A DNA stretch of 64,000 bases from Vandiemenella viatica (GCA_031002005.1 JARYHS010008074.1:283651930-283715929), one strand, 5' to 3'; numbered from the stretch's first letter, positions 20,486-31,384 are shown. Numbers and translations: made by a program. Notes: generated by a model from the letters alone, not told the origin.

Positions 20486-22273
20486 TTAGTGGGTTTGATG
20501 TGGACTGCAGTATGAAGTAATGATGTCAACATCGAGGAATGTGATGTGTGAGCGGGAGTAACTCCAAGTGAAATTGATGGAATTGTTGCTATTGTTAAGG
20601 GAGTGGAGGAATTCAAGGAGGTGGTTTTCGCTGTGGGTCCAGATCATAAATATGTAATCTATGTATCTGAACCACACAGTGGGTTTAAAGGGAGTGTTGT
20701 TCAGGAAACGTTCCTCCTGACGACCAAGGAATAAGTTGGCATAGGATGGGGCCATGCGGGTGCCCATGGCGGTACCACGGATTTGGTGATATACTACAGA
20801 ATTGACAGTAAAGAAATTTTTGGAGAGAACTATATGGGCCAAGGTTGAAATGAAGTATGTACTAGGCAGGCTTTGTGGCGGTCATAGGTGTAGGTAGTAT
20901 TCTAGGGCACTGAGGCCCTGACTATGTGGAATGTTGGTATAAAGGGAAGTTACATCAATTGAAACCAGGAAGGAGTCTGGAGGTAGAGGTGTGTGGATTG
21001 TGGATAGGCGTTCAAGGAAATGTGGAGTGTCTTTCACGAAGGAGGGAAGATTTTGGACAAAGGGTTGGAGATGTTGATCCACAAAAGCTGAAATCCTTTC
21101 AGTGGGCGATCCATATGCCGCAACTATAGGTCTCCCAGGATTACCAGTCTTGTGGATCTTAGGAAGAAGATACAGTGTGGGAGTGCGGGGATTCTGGGGA
21201 GTCAGGAGGGAGATGGACTGAGGAGAGAGGCCTTGCAGGGGGCCTTGTAGGTCAAGAAGATTTTTTATTTCCTGGCATATGGAGGTAGTGGGATCTGTAG
21301 TTTGTGGAAGGTAGGTGTTAGTGTCAGTCAGTTGCCTTAGGGCCTCAGCCACATAGTCATTGCGGTCCATCACTACTGTGGTTGAGCCTTTGTCAGCAGG
21401 GAGGATGATGATGTTCTGGTTTTTGGACAGTTCTCTCATAGCTCGAGTTTCCATATTGCTGAGGTTTTTAGAGTGTGGGATGGAGTTTAGGAAAGAAGGT
21501 GAGGAAAGAGAGGATGTGAGGAATTCCTGGAATAGAATAAGGGGATGGTTTTGTGAGAGCCGCGGAGGATCCAGAGAAGATGCAGGTTTAAACTGTTGTA
21601 GACTGGGCTCAATCTCGCTCTGTCGACTGGTGTGTTCTCCTGTGATGGTAAAATGGTACTGCCAGAGAAGAGAGCGGCAGAACGCCAATGAGTCCCAGAC
21701 CAAAGCAGCATGGATGAACTTGGGGGTCGGAGAAAAAGTGAGTCCTTTGGATAGGACCGATATTTGAGGTTCAGTCAGGGGGGTGGATGAGAGATTAATC
21801 ACAGACTGTTTAGGTGTAACTGGAGGTGGTAAAGGGTTTGGATGGGGTAGATTGAGGAGGTGAGCCAAGCATGGAGTCTTTGCAACTAGGGGTGGAGTTG
21901 GTGTGTGATTTAGAGCAGTGAAATGTTTATAGGGGAGGGACAGGCCTAGAGATAAATAGCTCCTAACAAGAGTTGAAAGCTTGTGAAGATGTTTTTGTGC
22001 ATGTTGGGCCTGCAATTGTCTACACTCCGACAGGATCTGTTGCATATGATGAATGAGGTGAGGGAATGAAAGGCAGAGGATTTTGTGGAGTGAGACAAGC
22101 TGAGAGGAATGTTGATTTGCCATGTGAATATACTGTTGAAGAACCAGCTGGGTGAGAGAAAGGGATTGTGGGAAACGGAAAGCATTAAGTGATGGGTGAA
22201 TTTTTGGATGGCAGCCAGAAACTGGAAGTTTAATAGTTAAACCATTTTTGGCGGAATATTTAGAGAGAGGCAA
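20486..22273 (-). pseudogene. Penelope-type reverse transcriptase of PLE C
   Basis: A 463-codon open frame ends at an in-frame TGA (20,882), and the same frame continues to 20,486. Motifs: NIIILPADKGSTTVVMDRND, LYLLPKIHKTGNPGRPIV, VSIDVTSLYTNIPHSQ (first catalytic Asp), then after the TGA IRGTAMGTRMAPSYANLFL and a catalytic box reading YIDY instead of YIDD, then SHITFLDVDI. One premature stop and loss of one catalytic Asp make it inactive, though the remaining frame is unusually open. The N-terminal 200 residues are rich in His, Leu and Pro. Confidence 0.88.
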
Positions 22274-23783
22274 GACTGAAGAAACAGAATGTGAGAATTT
22301 AGTTTGGCCAAATGTGAGGCGTGGAAATGGTAACTGGACAGATAGATTTCTGAAAGTAGCATATTTGGTTAAAAAGATAAGGGTCAGTCACAAAAAGAAA
22401 AAGTAAAATTACAATTCTACCGATAGCTTATCACTAGGGGGGATCTTGCAACGTCTAAAACGCCGAGTATAATCGTCCAAACAAAAATGTTTGTTGGTTT
22501 TTATGAAGTCGTGATACTAATAATATCTTGCGGGGGGGAATATCTTCAATATCATACACCCCAAATTAAATTTTACAGCAGAGTTAGAAAAGAAAAGAGT
22601 ATAAACTTCCTAGACATATGTATCTCAAACCTCAATAATAAACACAACTTCACAATTCATAGTTAAAACACAATGATTGATTGCACAATACCGTCAGCAT
22701 CTTGCCACCCCAATATGCATAAACAAGCAGCCTACTTGTCCATGGTGCACGGGGCCAATAATATCCCCTCAAGCAATGTAAACTATGATTATGAGCTACA
22801 TACAATAAAACAGATAGCTTTAGAAAATCAATATCCTAGCCATACGATAGAAAAAAATTGAAATGAAAATAAATAAGAATAATAAATTTACTAAACTCAA
22901 TAAAGATGAAAAACAGACAGCAAAATTCATTACTAGCATCCCTTATGTGGGCACAGTATCTCAAAAAATTGCTAATGTACTCAGATCGTACAAAATAGAC
23001 ATAGGGTTTAGAACCAAAAACAAGATGCAACACAAAATTAATTCACAATATTAACACTAATGCAGACCCATACCTAGAGTCAGGTATTTATAAAATAATA
23101 TGTGAACTATGTTCAAAAATCTATTTAGGGCAAACTGGCAGGAATTTCCAAATAAGATACCTGGAACAGATTAAAGCCTTCAAAAATGGACAACACACAA
23201 AATCAGCTATTGCAACCCATATACACAACACTGGCCACCCTTTCACTGACATTGACAAAGATTTGAAGGTACTCCACCACCTAAATAAAAGCCATCATAT
23301 GGACTTGATGGAAGAATGTGAAATTTATTTTCATCATAAATTATCTAAAGATATGATACTAAATGAAAAATTAGATAGTGATTCTACGACATTTTTCAAA
23401 TGTTTTGACACTTTATTATAAATTATGTACCATCATCTGCTAAGTCCCAACATATATGTAATTTTGTTCATTAGATATCAATCACATCTGCAAAGTCATA
23501 AAGAATCTCTGCTGAATCTTGTCATGTATTATCTTTGTTTTTTCAATGTTAGATGTACTGAATCATCTTTGCTTTGTTTATTTAACGTTAACTTTCAAAC
23601 ATTGTATACATCACATCACATAATACCTATATTTAATGTTATGAGAATATGTACGTGTGAGTTTCTGTGGTGGCGTGTTTTAAGAAACCTTAAAAAATGT
23701 GAGTTTGATTAGATATTTATTCCACATCTACCTAGATGCAAATTCTTGATTTAGTACAACACTCCACATTTGTATTTCCAGGA

Positions 23784-23958
23784 AAACTCCAAACGTTTTA
23801 CTAATGTCCAGCAGAAACCGACACAAACACTTCACACATTAAAAATGTACCAATATTGTGTTTGAAAATGAGAATCAATTCTCGAAACGCATCACGCAAA
23901 GCATAAATTAAACCGTCATCAAAAGTAACAGTGTTGCAGTAAATTTATTTGCTTACCA
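23784..23958 (+). repeat. Right inverted terminal repeat of PLE B
   Basis: This is the counterpart of 18,392-18,574 and lies downstream of the GIY-YIG stop at about 23,420. It keeps the better hammerhead-like core and ends at TTTGCTTACCA. Confidence 0.9.
23862..23890 (+). ncRNA. Hammerhead-like core, right end of PLE B (best preserved)
   Basis: The order is TTGAAAA, one T, helix II GAGAAT(CA)ATTCTC with six perfect pairs, then GAAACGC. Relative to CTGANGA, bases 3 and 8 are T and A, a compensatory change that keeps the 3-8 pair known in hammerheads. The extra base before helix II is non-canonical, so self-cleavage is uncertain. Confidence 0.4.
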
Positions 23959-23959
23959 A

Positions 23960-24350
23960 TCAATCAAAAACAGTTACAGACTTTCATAAGTCCATTTATT
24001 ATGGATAAAGTAAAGAAACCATCCTCGCTTGAGACCAGACTTAAAGTGGTGACTCTTACAATGTTCCGACCGAGTGCTAGCATCCATTTAATGGAAACTA
24101 ATTACGTTTTCACTTACAGTACCAGTTTTCCAAATACATATCACTCGTAAGTTCTAAAATTGAAGAATAATTGTAACTAATAGCTTTCTCCCTTATTTCA
24201 ATACTCCAGCTTCTGGCAATATGAGAGCCTATTTCAGCATAGATTAGTTCAAAATGCAATTACAGTAGTATAAAGGAGACAATCCAAAACTCAAAATAAC
24301 TGTAGCACATAAAAAATGTTGGGCTTTGAACTATAAATTTAAATGAACTG
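23960..24350. other. Intronic sequence without recognised features
   Basis: AT-rich sequence between the end of PLE B and the 79-bp exon. No coding or repeat family is recognised. Confidence 0.5.
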
Positions 24351-24356
24351 TTTTAC

Positions 24357-24435
24357 CTGTGAATGAAACACTCTCTACAAGTGGAGTAGGCAGAGGATTC
24401 CGATCTGGGCTGAGTGCTTTACATCCAAAGTAGGG
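24357..24435 (-). CDS. Host-gene exon, 79 bp
   Basis: Acceptor TTAATTTCAG and donor TCACAG|GTAAAAC bound an open segment that starts in phase 0 and ends with one extra base. This fits exactly between the 49.6-kb and 12.9-kb exons. It encodes PYFGCKALSPDRNPLPTPLV and a short VESVSFT end, with SP and TP sites. There is no transposon similarity in or beside it. It is stop-free on the minus strand only. Confidence 0.7.
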
Positions 24436-24439
24436 CTGA

Positions 24440-24985
24440 AATTAACATTAACTACATAAATCACCAAGATCAAAAACAATATTAGTCTGATGCTAGTTAG
24501 TCAGTACAAACAAACCAAAGCAATCTTATAATTTAAAAATATAATTAAAAGTGGCTGAAATGAGATATTCTAAATCATTGCACTTGCCTCAATAAGTTCC
24601 AATCTTATACTTACGATTATAATTCAAAGAAAAACATTTAGGTGGTTAAAACAAGAAAGGGTGTGTAAAGTATACTCATCACTTACCACTGATGCAAGCG
24701 TGGGAAGAATGATGAACAAATTTTTCAATATTTCGGTAAGAAATTGATTTATGCACAGAGACAATACACAGATGCGTGCACACCAACTAATTTGGTGAAC
24801 TTCAGTGTATGAGCATCTTGCCACCTGTCTCAATAAGATTTTAAATATTGTAAAATGTGTTTGTCTTTGTAGTTTCTCACTGCCCTTGTGCCAGTTTCCC
24901 TATTCTTTGTTGTTTCAACATTGCATTTAGATATTCAAGAGAATGTCACCTACGCATGTCAGCCTTCGTGTATATATGTATATAT
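24440..24985. other. Intronic sequence without recognised features
   Basis: AT-rich sequence with no element recognised. A TATATA stretch at 24,970-24,990 borders the terminal part of the next PLE. Confidence 0.5.
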
Positions 24986-25025
24986 ATAGTTACCAGGAAA
25001 TAAGAGGAGCTAATTAGCGATTTAC

Positions 25026-25056
<31 letters not shown>

Positions 25057-25140
25057 AGTGAAATGAACCACCACTTACCTTATATGATGGTATCATGGGG
25101 TGAACACATAAATAAGCACAAAACACAGGGGAAAAAAATG

Positions 25141-25174
25141 AGTATTTTGAGTCTTGGCTCTTCGTCAACAGGAG
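25141..25174 (-). ncRNA. Hammerhead-like motif, left end of truncated PLE
   Basis: The minus strand reads TTGACGA, A, helix GAG(CCAAGA)CTC, then AAAATA where GAAA is expected. Loss of that G should abolish activity. The match to the opposite end (25,920-25,955) is nearly exact. Confidence 0.3.
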
Positions 25175-25919
25175 AAAATCAAGGAGTGAGGGTGGTGTAG
25201 GAGACCGTTTCACGGAGTGACCATTAGTCAGGAACATGGTGGGAGTAAATTCAAACAGAGGACAGGGAGAGGGGGACAGTGAATTGGAGCTAGTACCTGA
25301 TAATGCAAAATGTTACAAAAAATTCAGCAAAATATATTAAAATGGTCATAACATAAATTTGAGAAAGTAAATAAGTAAACAAAATAAAATTGAAAACATA
25401 TAATGATAATAATAAAAGAATCTATGTAGTTAAACATCACCTCTGGTATGTGGTGGTTCAATATACTGTAGACAGTGGGCATGGAGGCAAGTAGAGGATA
25501 GAGGTAAGGAAAAATACTAACTGGGTATTATCTCAAATTGAGACCAGAAGGTTGCCTTGTGCCTAATTTCTATTGGTAGGCAAGTTCCCACTTTCTCAGT
25601 TCAGAGGAGCTGCTGTTATTTGGGAGGACTGTGATAGCAAAGTCCGTGAAACAAGAATTGAAATTATTAGTGTCATGGGAGGTGGCATGGATGACTACTG
25701 GATATTTTGGATTCCGAGTGAAAACTGTCCGACGGTGGCCATGCATTTTAATGGCTAACGGATTGGTAGTAAAACCTATGTAGCAAGCAAGGTATTGTTT
25801 GCAGGTTAGTTGGTATATTTGGTGGGAGGTTTCACAGGTGGCGTGTCCTATGATAGGAAAGTTCTCACCAGTGATAGGGTTGGTGAAAGATTCTTTTATT
25901 ATTATTATCATTATATTTC

Positions 25920-25955
25920 TCCTGTTGACGAAGAGCCAAGTCTCAAAATATTCAT
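25920..25955 (+). ncRNA. Hammerhead-like motif, right inverted end of truncated PLE
   Basis: Same structure as the left end in opposite orientation: TTGACGA, A, GAG(CCAAGT)CTC, AAAATATT. The G of GAAA is missing here too. The defect is shared by both ends, so it predates the duplication or inversion. Confidence 0.3.
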
Positions 25956-26045
25956 TGTTTTTCCTGTGTTTTGTGTTTATTTGTGTGTTAACCCCATGAT
26001 ACCAATGGTGTTTCATTTCGCTATCTCTTTATATATATATGCATA

Positions 26046-26130
26046 ATGTGGCATGAGGTTGGGAGAGTATTGAGGGCAAGGAAGGGGAAGGAATTCAGCC
26101 AAAGCCTTTTGAATGAATCATCCCGGCCTA
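26046..26130 (-). mobile_element. SINE fragment, copy 3
   Basis: This contains only the tail-side body of the SINE (plus strand GGGGAAGGAATTCAGCCAAA and CATCCCGG). The tRNA-like head is absent. Confidence 0.65.
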
Positions 26131-26900
26131 AGAATTACATTAGATTCAAAGTTATTGCATTAGATACAGGCAGACTGCTGGCATGTGCTAGCAAGAAGGT
26201 GTACTGTTTGTGCAAGTTGCACATGCAGATTAAGAGGCGATTTCTTTGCGTTACTTACTGATGATGTTTTTGTATGAAGATCAGGGCCCCAGAATTATTT
26301 TTTTTTAGCAAGCCTGTTGATTCATGCAACTTTTATAAATAGCAAGTCCCAGCCATGCAGAGTTAAGAGGTGCACAAGAAATGCAAACTTCACCAACTAG
26401 CATCAAATGCACCCAACCCTCATGGTGTAGGGTACTTGTAAGGCTTCACTGTGCCTGCTTGTAAATAGAAGATACAAGCTGACTGGTAGAGTCATTTCGT
26501 TCAGTTGCTGAAGTCTCACCAGTTCCTTCATTTGAAGCAGAATGCAGTATAGTTTGGGTAGATCATAGGTGCTGGTTCCGATTGGTGAATTAGACTTGCT
26601 CACTATCTCTCTGAACCTTAATCTTTTATTCCTTTAGATTCATATTATTCGAAATTGTATTCTGCACACAATCTAAACTTAAACTCTTCTGTGAAGGGCT
26701 TGCAAACTGCAAGTGCCGGTGTTAGTCATTTCCGATTGCCTGAGTCCTACGAATCCTTTGATAACAGTCACACTTTGATACAGATCACTAATTTCTGTCA
26801 TTTAATTCAAGCTAGAAATTAATTCAAGCTAGAATACATACAAAATAGCTGTTCTCCAAACTGAGTTCAAATGAAAGTTTCATTCAAGAAGTATCTGATA
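26130..26900. other. Intronic sequence without recognised features
   Basis: No open frame, exon signal pair or repeat family could be recognised. Confidence 0.4.
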
Positions 26901-26904
26901 TTCA

Positions 26905-27010
26905 GTAAAGAGCAATACATTGGTAGGCAAGTTCCCACTTTCTGAGTTCAGAGGAGCTGCTGCTGTTGATTGAGAGGACTCTGATAGCATGGACCGTGAA
27001 ACAATACATC
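26905..27010 (-). mobile_element. Penelope-like element scrap (end of GIY-YIG)
   Basis: The minus-strand reading AAAPLNSESGNLPTN, and the DNA TTGGTAGGCAAGTTCCCACT, match the C-terminal stretch of the PLE at 25,570-25,660. The scrap is directly followed by a SINE. Confidence 0.65.
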
Positions 27011-27044
27011 TTTGTGACTTATGGCTGTTGGTATCAACAATATT

Positions 27045-27215
27045 TGAGCTAGGAGAGAATGGTGGCAAGGAATGTATCGATGGCCTTTTGAAGGAAACAT
27101 TCCAATTTACCACGAGTGATTCTGAAGAAACATGGAAAACTCAAATCCGGATAGTCGGACAGGGTTTATGAACCTATATTCATCACCAGGATTTGTGAGC
27201 TGAACCCTAAACCAT
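27045..27215 (-). mobile_element. tRNA-derived SINE, copy 4 (diverged)
   Basis: The body is recognisable (GATGGCCTTTTGAAGGAAAC and ACATGGAAAACTCAAATCC on the plus strand), and a degraded B box follows. It is older than copies 1, 7 and 10 by divergence. Confidence 0.7.
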
Positions 27216-27229
27216 TCAAAGTATTCTAC

Positions 27230-28090
27230 TTAGGATGCAATACATTTTCCCCAATAGTCTCATCACTAACAAAAGATTTCGAGCAGTTTTCTCTTGAAAA
27301 TGAGCACAACAAGAGCATCAAATTTTGCTCATTAGCATTATTTTCAGTACAATAAACCAAAAATGGCGACAAGGGATGTCAACAGAATATGTGACTCTGG
27401 TAACAGAGTGAAGAGTTAATTCACATTATTTACAAAAAAAAATGGCACACAAGTCATCAAGTGACTGTCCAAAAGACACAATTTTGCAGAATTATAGTAG
27501 GAACAAATGGTTACCCCCAGGTGATACACTTCGGATTGTCTTGGCCTCATGGTGCATACTTATAATTCACTGTAGCAAATTACATTTTTCTCTCAGTTGT
27601 TTTCTTTCTTTTTTGTTTCATTGATCCAGATAGCATTGTTCATGAACACCTGCTGAATAACCCAAATGGTTCCTAATTCTCTAGTGCAATGTTTCTAGAA
27701 GACAAAAGAAAACCCAATACACATTCACCATAGTTATTCTCCATTAAGTAATTTACCATAAACTGATGGTCTTTACAGGTATAAAAATTAAACAAATAGT
27801 CCCATTACAACCCCATGCTAGAGAACACCTATGATAGTTTGTTTCAAATGGAGAAGGAACAATAAATCAGTCCATAACTTTTCTGAAGCTACATCATATT
27901 CATTGTAACAGGACTATGTGGTCGTCAGCCTACTAGCAATAGATTGGTTAATACAATACAATGAAAGAAATAAAAATTAATGTGCAAAAAGAATTACTAA
28001 TTTGTGTTTAAAAAAAAAGTTTATGTGCCACAGCTTCAGCGAATTAAATTATTTACATAACTAAGCACGCGTCTAAAAACCAGTCTTCGT
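27230..28090. other. Intronic sequence without recognised features
   Basis: AT-rich sequence. No element or exon recognised. Confidence 0.4.
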
Positions 28091-28095
28091 CATAT

Positions 28096-28245
28096 GAAAT
28101 TTGGTCTTTTAAAGGAAGCGTTCACCTGGAGCGATTTAGGGAATCCATGGAAAACCCAAATCTGGATTTCCAGACAGGGATTCGAACCAGCGTCCTCCCG
28201 AATGAGGCATGGCTGTTACTACCTACCTGCCATGCTCAGTTCCGT
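28096..28245 (-). mobile_element. tRNA-derived SINE, copy 5
   Basis: The plus strand shows TTTTAAAGGAAGCGTTCACC, CCATGGAAAACCCAAATCTG, the complement of the B box (GGGATTCGAACC) and the head complement ending CCATGCTCAG. The tail side is truncated. Confidence 0.85.
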
Positions 28246-28589
28246 ACTCGCCACCCACCTTCCCACTGCTCTAGTGGCACATTCACAGTACAACTTGTAG
28301 GATCTATGAGATCTGATTTACGATAAAAGAACTTTTGATGGTCCATGAAAGCAGTTATAGGTTCCTTTCAATTCACTCTATTTTTTTTAACAAAAAATAA
28401 GAATGTTATACATTTTAATTTAAATACAGACTGCAAAGATTCTGCAAAATAATAATAGTTTAATGTGATCTAAAAATTTCAGTCACAGAGTTTCTTATCA
28501 GACGCGCAGTGCACCTCTATCGTTGTTACCTGTTTTCAACCTTTTAGACCTACAGATTAACGTGAAATTCGAAAACGTAGCATCACAGC

Positions 28590-28995
28590 ATCTTAACACT
28601 AACAAATCAAAACTTTGTCAGAGATGACTGTCAATTTTAAGACCCATGAAAATTACAGCTGAGAGAGGGATTTGAACCAGGAACTTTAAGTACCCTAATC
28701 ATACGCTGTATCCATCTGAGTCAAGAGGCAAATCTGGATGTAATGACACATAAATATTCAAACATAGTCAAATCAACAATTTTTTTTCCTATATCATTTA
28801 TTTTTGCTATCCCAAAACACAAATGTACTTTTATATGATTGAATACATATTTTTCAGTACGTCTAAATTTAGATGCTTGCGGCATGTGATTGAGATATGG
28901 AAGGTCCCCTGTTCAAAATCCAGGTCTTGGATGCAATTTTTACAGGCCTTAAAATCGACTTTGTCTGCCAAAGCTTTGATTTGTTAATGCAAACA
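28590..28995. repeat. Inverted pair of a second tRNA-like SINE
   Basis: The left arm (28,590-28,740) on the minus strand has an A-box-like CTCAGATGGATACAGCG and B-box GGTTCAAATCCC. The right arm (28,868-28,995) is a diverged copy on the plus strand, with GTTCAAAATCC and the shared block ACAAAGTCGATTTTAAGGCC. The arms could fold into a long hairpin if transcribed. This family is different from the ten-copy SINE. Confidence 0.65.
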
Positions 28996-29196
28996 TGCAA
29001 GGACTCTACCTACATTTTACAAACATCTGATAAACCTAAGGTAAGGCTGAAAGAAAGGGCACTTTTCTAAAGCAATCAGTAACGCTAAGTCTACATTTAG
29101 TCGTAAAGGACCAGAAATTTCAGAACTCTTCGTATACACTTCTCTATATCGATCAGCCCAACACCGGCCCACACTGTCAAAAATTAAACCAAACTA

Positions 29197-30449
29197 CGAG
29201 GGTGGTCTGAAAAGTTTCCGACCTAACAAAGATACCAGACATTTTTTCTGAATTTGTTTTTTTTATTTTTCAACACTCACACACTTCGCCCCGTGATGCT
29301 CCCATCTCTGTAACCCGTCCAAATAGATCTCGGCGTTTTTCTCTGCAAAATAATTGTTCACGAAGGCGACTGCCTCTTCATTTGAAGAAAATCTCTGTCC
29401 TCCGAGCGCAAGTTTTAGATGAGGGAACAAAAAGAAGTCTCTTGGGGCTAGATCTGGTGAGTAAGTCGGATGGTCAAGCAGTTCAAACCGTAATTCATGA
29501 ATTTGCGCCATGGCAACCGCAGAGGTGTGAGACGGTGCGTTGTCTTGAAACAGGATTTTCTTTTTCTGCAAATGTGGTCATTTTTCTGCAAATTCTGCCT
29601 TCAGCTTGTCAAGTAATGATGCGTAGTCTGCTCCTGTAATGGTTTTTCCTTTTTGAAGATAATCGATTAAAATAACTCCATGACTATCCCAAAAAACAGT
29701 CGCCAGCACTTTCCCAGTCGAAAAAAAAAAACAGTTTTTGCTTTTTTGGAGTCGGTTCCCCCTTTGCAGTTTCGGGCGTATAATCGTGTATCCAAGTTTT
29801 ATCTACAGTAATTAATCAGCACCAAAACTCAGATTTATTGTACCTAAATTGCGCCAAAAGAGCGTTAGAAATGTTCATTCGAACGCGTTTTTGGTCTAAT
29901 GTGAGCAAACGCAGCACCCAACGTGCGGACAGCTTTGTCATACCTAAATGTAGATTTAATATGTAACAAACACGTTCCTTTGAAAAGTTCATAACCTCTG
30001 CTACCTATCTCACTTTAATTTGGCAGTCGTCTAGCACCAATTGGTGAACTTTGGCGATGTTTCTGTTGGTAGTTGCAGTTTTTTGACGTCCCGAACGTTC
30101 ATCGCCTCCCAAGCTCTTACCACCACATTTAAATTCAGCAGCCCAAAATTTCACTGTGATAAGTGATGGTGCAGAGTCACCATACACAGAATCCAACTCA
30201 TCTTTTATTTACGTAGGCGTATTGCCTTTCAAAAACAAATTTTTAATGACAGCTCGATACTCGATTTTGTCCATTTTCACAAAAACACTCACATCAACTC
30301 ACTCAAACGACTGTTACATAACAACTGCGAGTGGCTGAAACTTTGGTGAGTAACTGTCATCAGATAAACAATGAAATTCACTAACTTTTATTTATGAGTG
30401 CTGCCATCTTCACATTTAGGTCGGAAACTTTTCAGATCACCCTCGTAAT
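29197..30449 (-). mobile_element. mariner element, complete ends, dead transposase
   Basis: Inverted ends start CGAGGGTGGTCTGAAAAGTT and are flanked by TA. The minus-strand transposase starts near 30,275 (MDKIEYRAVIKNLFLKGNTP). It has the helix-turn-helix region with FWAAEFKCGGKSL and DDERSGR-like sequence, and an intact C-terminal block 29,571-29,263 with QDNAPSHTS and YSPDLAPRDFFLFPHLK (DD34D spacing). Several stops and frameshifts occur in the middle, and an A run (29,720-29,731) breaks the frame. The length of 1.25 kb is normal for mariner. Confidence 0.9.
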
Positions 30450-31384
30450 GACGGTGGGTGTCCTTCGAACTCACTTCAGTCTAGTGAGCGACAACAATAA
30501 GAAAAGTGTTGCTTGGTAACAGTGAGGGCTCTGTGCGGTCTATTGTAGTCCAACTTTTACTTTACATACAAGTTCAAACTTGCAAATTTGTCGCTTAAGT
30601 AATAACACCGTTTAGATCATTGTTACTTTTATTGCAAGATCGTCAGAAACAATCACTTTTTTGTTAGTTGAGCGACAATGGGCAGAATCTCTAATAAAGA
30701 GAAAAGAATAATATTTATTGCAATGTAAACAAAACATCCACTAGACATCGGCATTAAAAATTGCGGATGTAGGATTTCAAGCGAAAGTTCCACACTTGCT
30801 GATGTGGATATCCGTTACATCCCTAGTTTGTAATAATGGCACCAGTTTTCCTCAGGCACAACAGTGGCATAAAAATTCGCCCTTTTATACTAAGATCTTT
30901 GGAAATGGTTATGCACAATGGTTTTTTTTTTTTTACCAAACCATGCAATTTTAATAAACTTCTTGACAGCAAAATGTTCACAGCAGTGAAACCAGCTTTG
31001 CAAGTTTTGTAGCAATTCCATTAATAGTGAAATTTATCTACTTTAATGATGTTTTCATATCTCCCCATGTTGTACCCAGTATAGGCAGTTTAAGGGAAAC
31101 TATCATCAGTTTTATCTTGAATCTAAAGTTTCTTTACTGAAATTTTTTTGGATATCTTAACCCCACCCATACATACATCTTCATACACACCCAATTCTGA
31201 AGTTAATCTCAACAGCAGATAACTCTTGTATTCCAAATTTTATAACAATGTTAGCTGATTTGTACTTAATGAATGTAATCACATGATAGATATTAACAAT
31301 ATCGCAATAATTTGGCATGTAGCACCTAAATCTATAGACTCAGGTGATGCACTTGTTTTTGTATGCTACTGGATTCAGATCTGG

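Larger units (their letters stand above)
19250..22400 (-). mobile_element. Penelope-like element C, nearly full length, inside PLE B
   Basis: Oriented opposite to its host element PLE B. Minus-strand order: RT from 22,273 to about 20,486, linker with a frameshift, GIY-YIG at 20,000-19,640, then a 3' untranslated part ending near 19,255 with a GGTATGTGGTGGGTTAATTT block. PLE B coding sequence stops at about 19,245 and resumes at about 22,560 at the matching point. The sequence at 22,400-22,560 (with a GGGGGGGAA run) belongs to the junction or 5' end and is not assigned. It is the most complete PLE in the window. Confidence 0.88.
18392..23958 (+). mobile_element. Penelope-like element B with inverted ends, interrupted by PLE C
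   Basis: The plus-strand coding pieces lie on both sides of PLE C. The left part (18,600-19,245) has SQPKIHKEGSPIRPI, SSDITKLYTNVPIQEAL, FQHPDGLPMGSAIC and the catalytic HYVDDTLML near 19,158. The right part (22,560-23,420) has NFLDICISNLNN and a GIY-YIG domain (CELCSKIYLGQTGRNFQIRY with a later AIATHIHNTGHPF). Both are damaged by stops and shifts. The ends are inverted repeats of about 180 bp (18,392-18,574 and 23,784-23,958). The left end joins the coding part through a perfect palindrome. Confidence 0.88.
24985..26035 (-). mobile_element. Penelope-like element, 5'-truncated to GIY-YIG, with inverted ends
   Basis: The minus strand from about 25,905 to 25,570 encodes TNPITGENFPIIGHATCETS, IYQLTCKQYLACYIGFTTNP and a final SSELRKWELAYQ. 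This is only the endonuclease and C-terminus. A 3' untranslated part of about 500 bp follows, ending at 25,060 with the GGTAAGTGGTGGTTCATTTC block and then an A run (25,026-25,052). A second copy of the terminal part lies in the opposite orientation at 25,915-26,025 (CCTGTTGACGAAGAGCCAAG), so a coding remnant of about 340 bp is bracketed by inverted ends. Confidence 0.85.

Noticed and set aside
21360..21767. Plus-strand open frame of 135 codons
   Set aside because: It is antisense to the Penelope RT frame at 20,882-22,273, which has conserved RT motifs, so this is a shadow.
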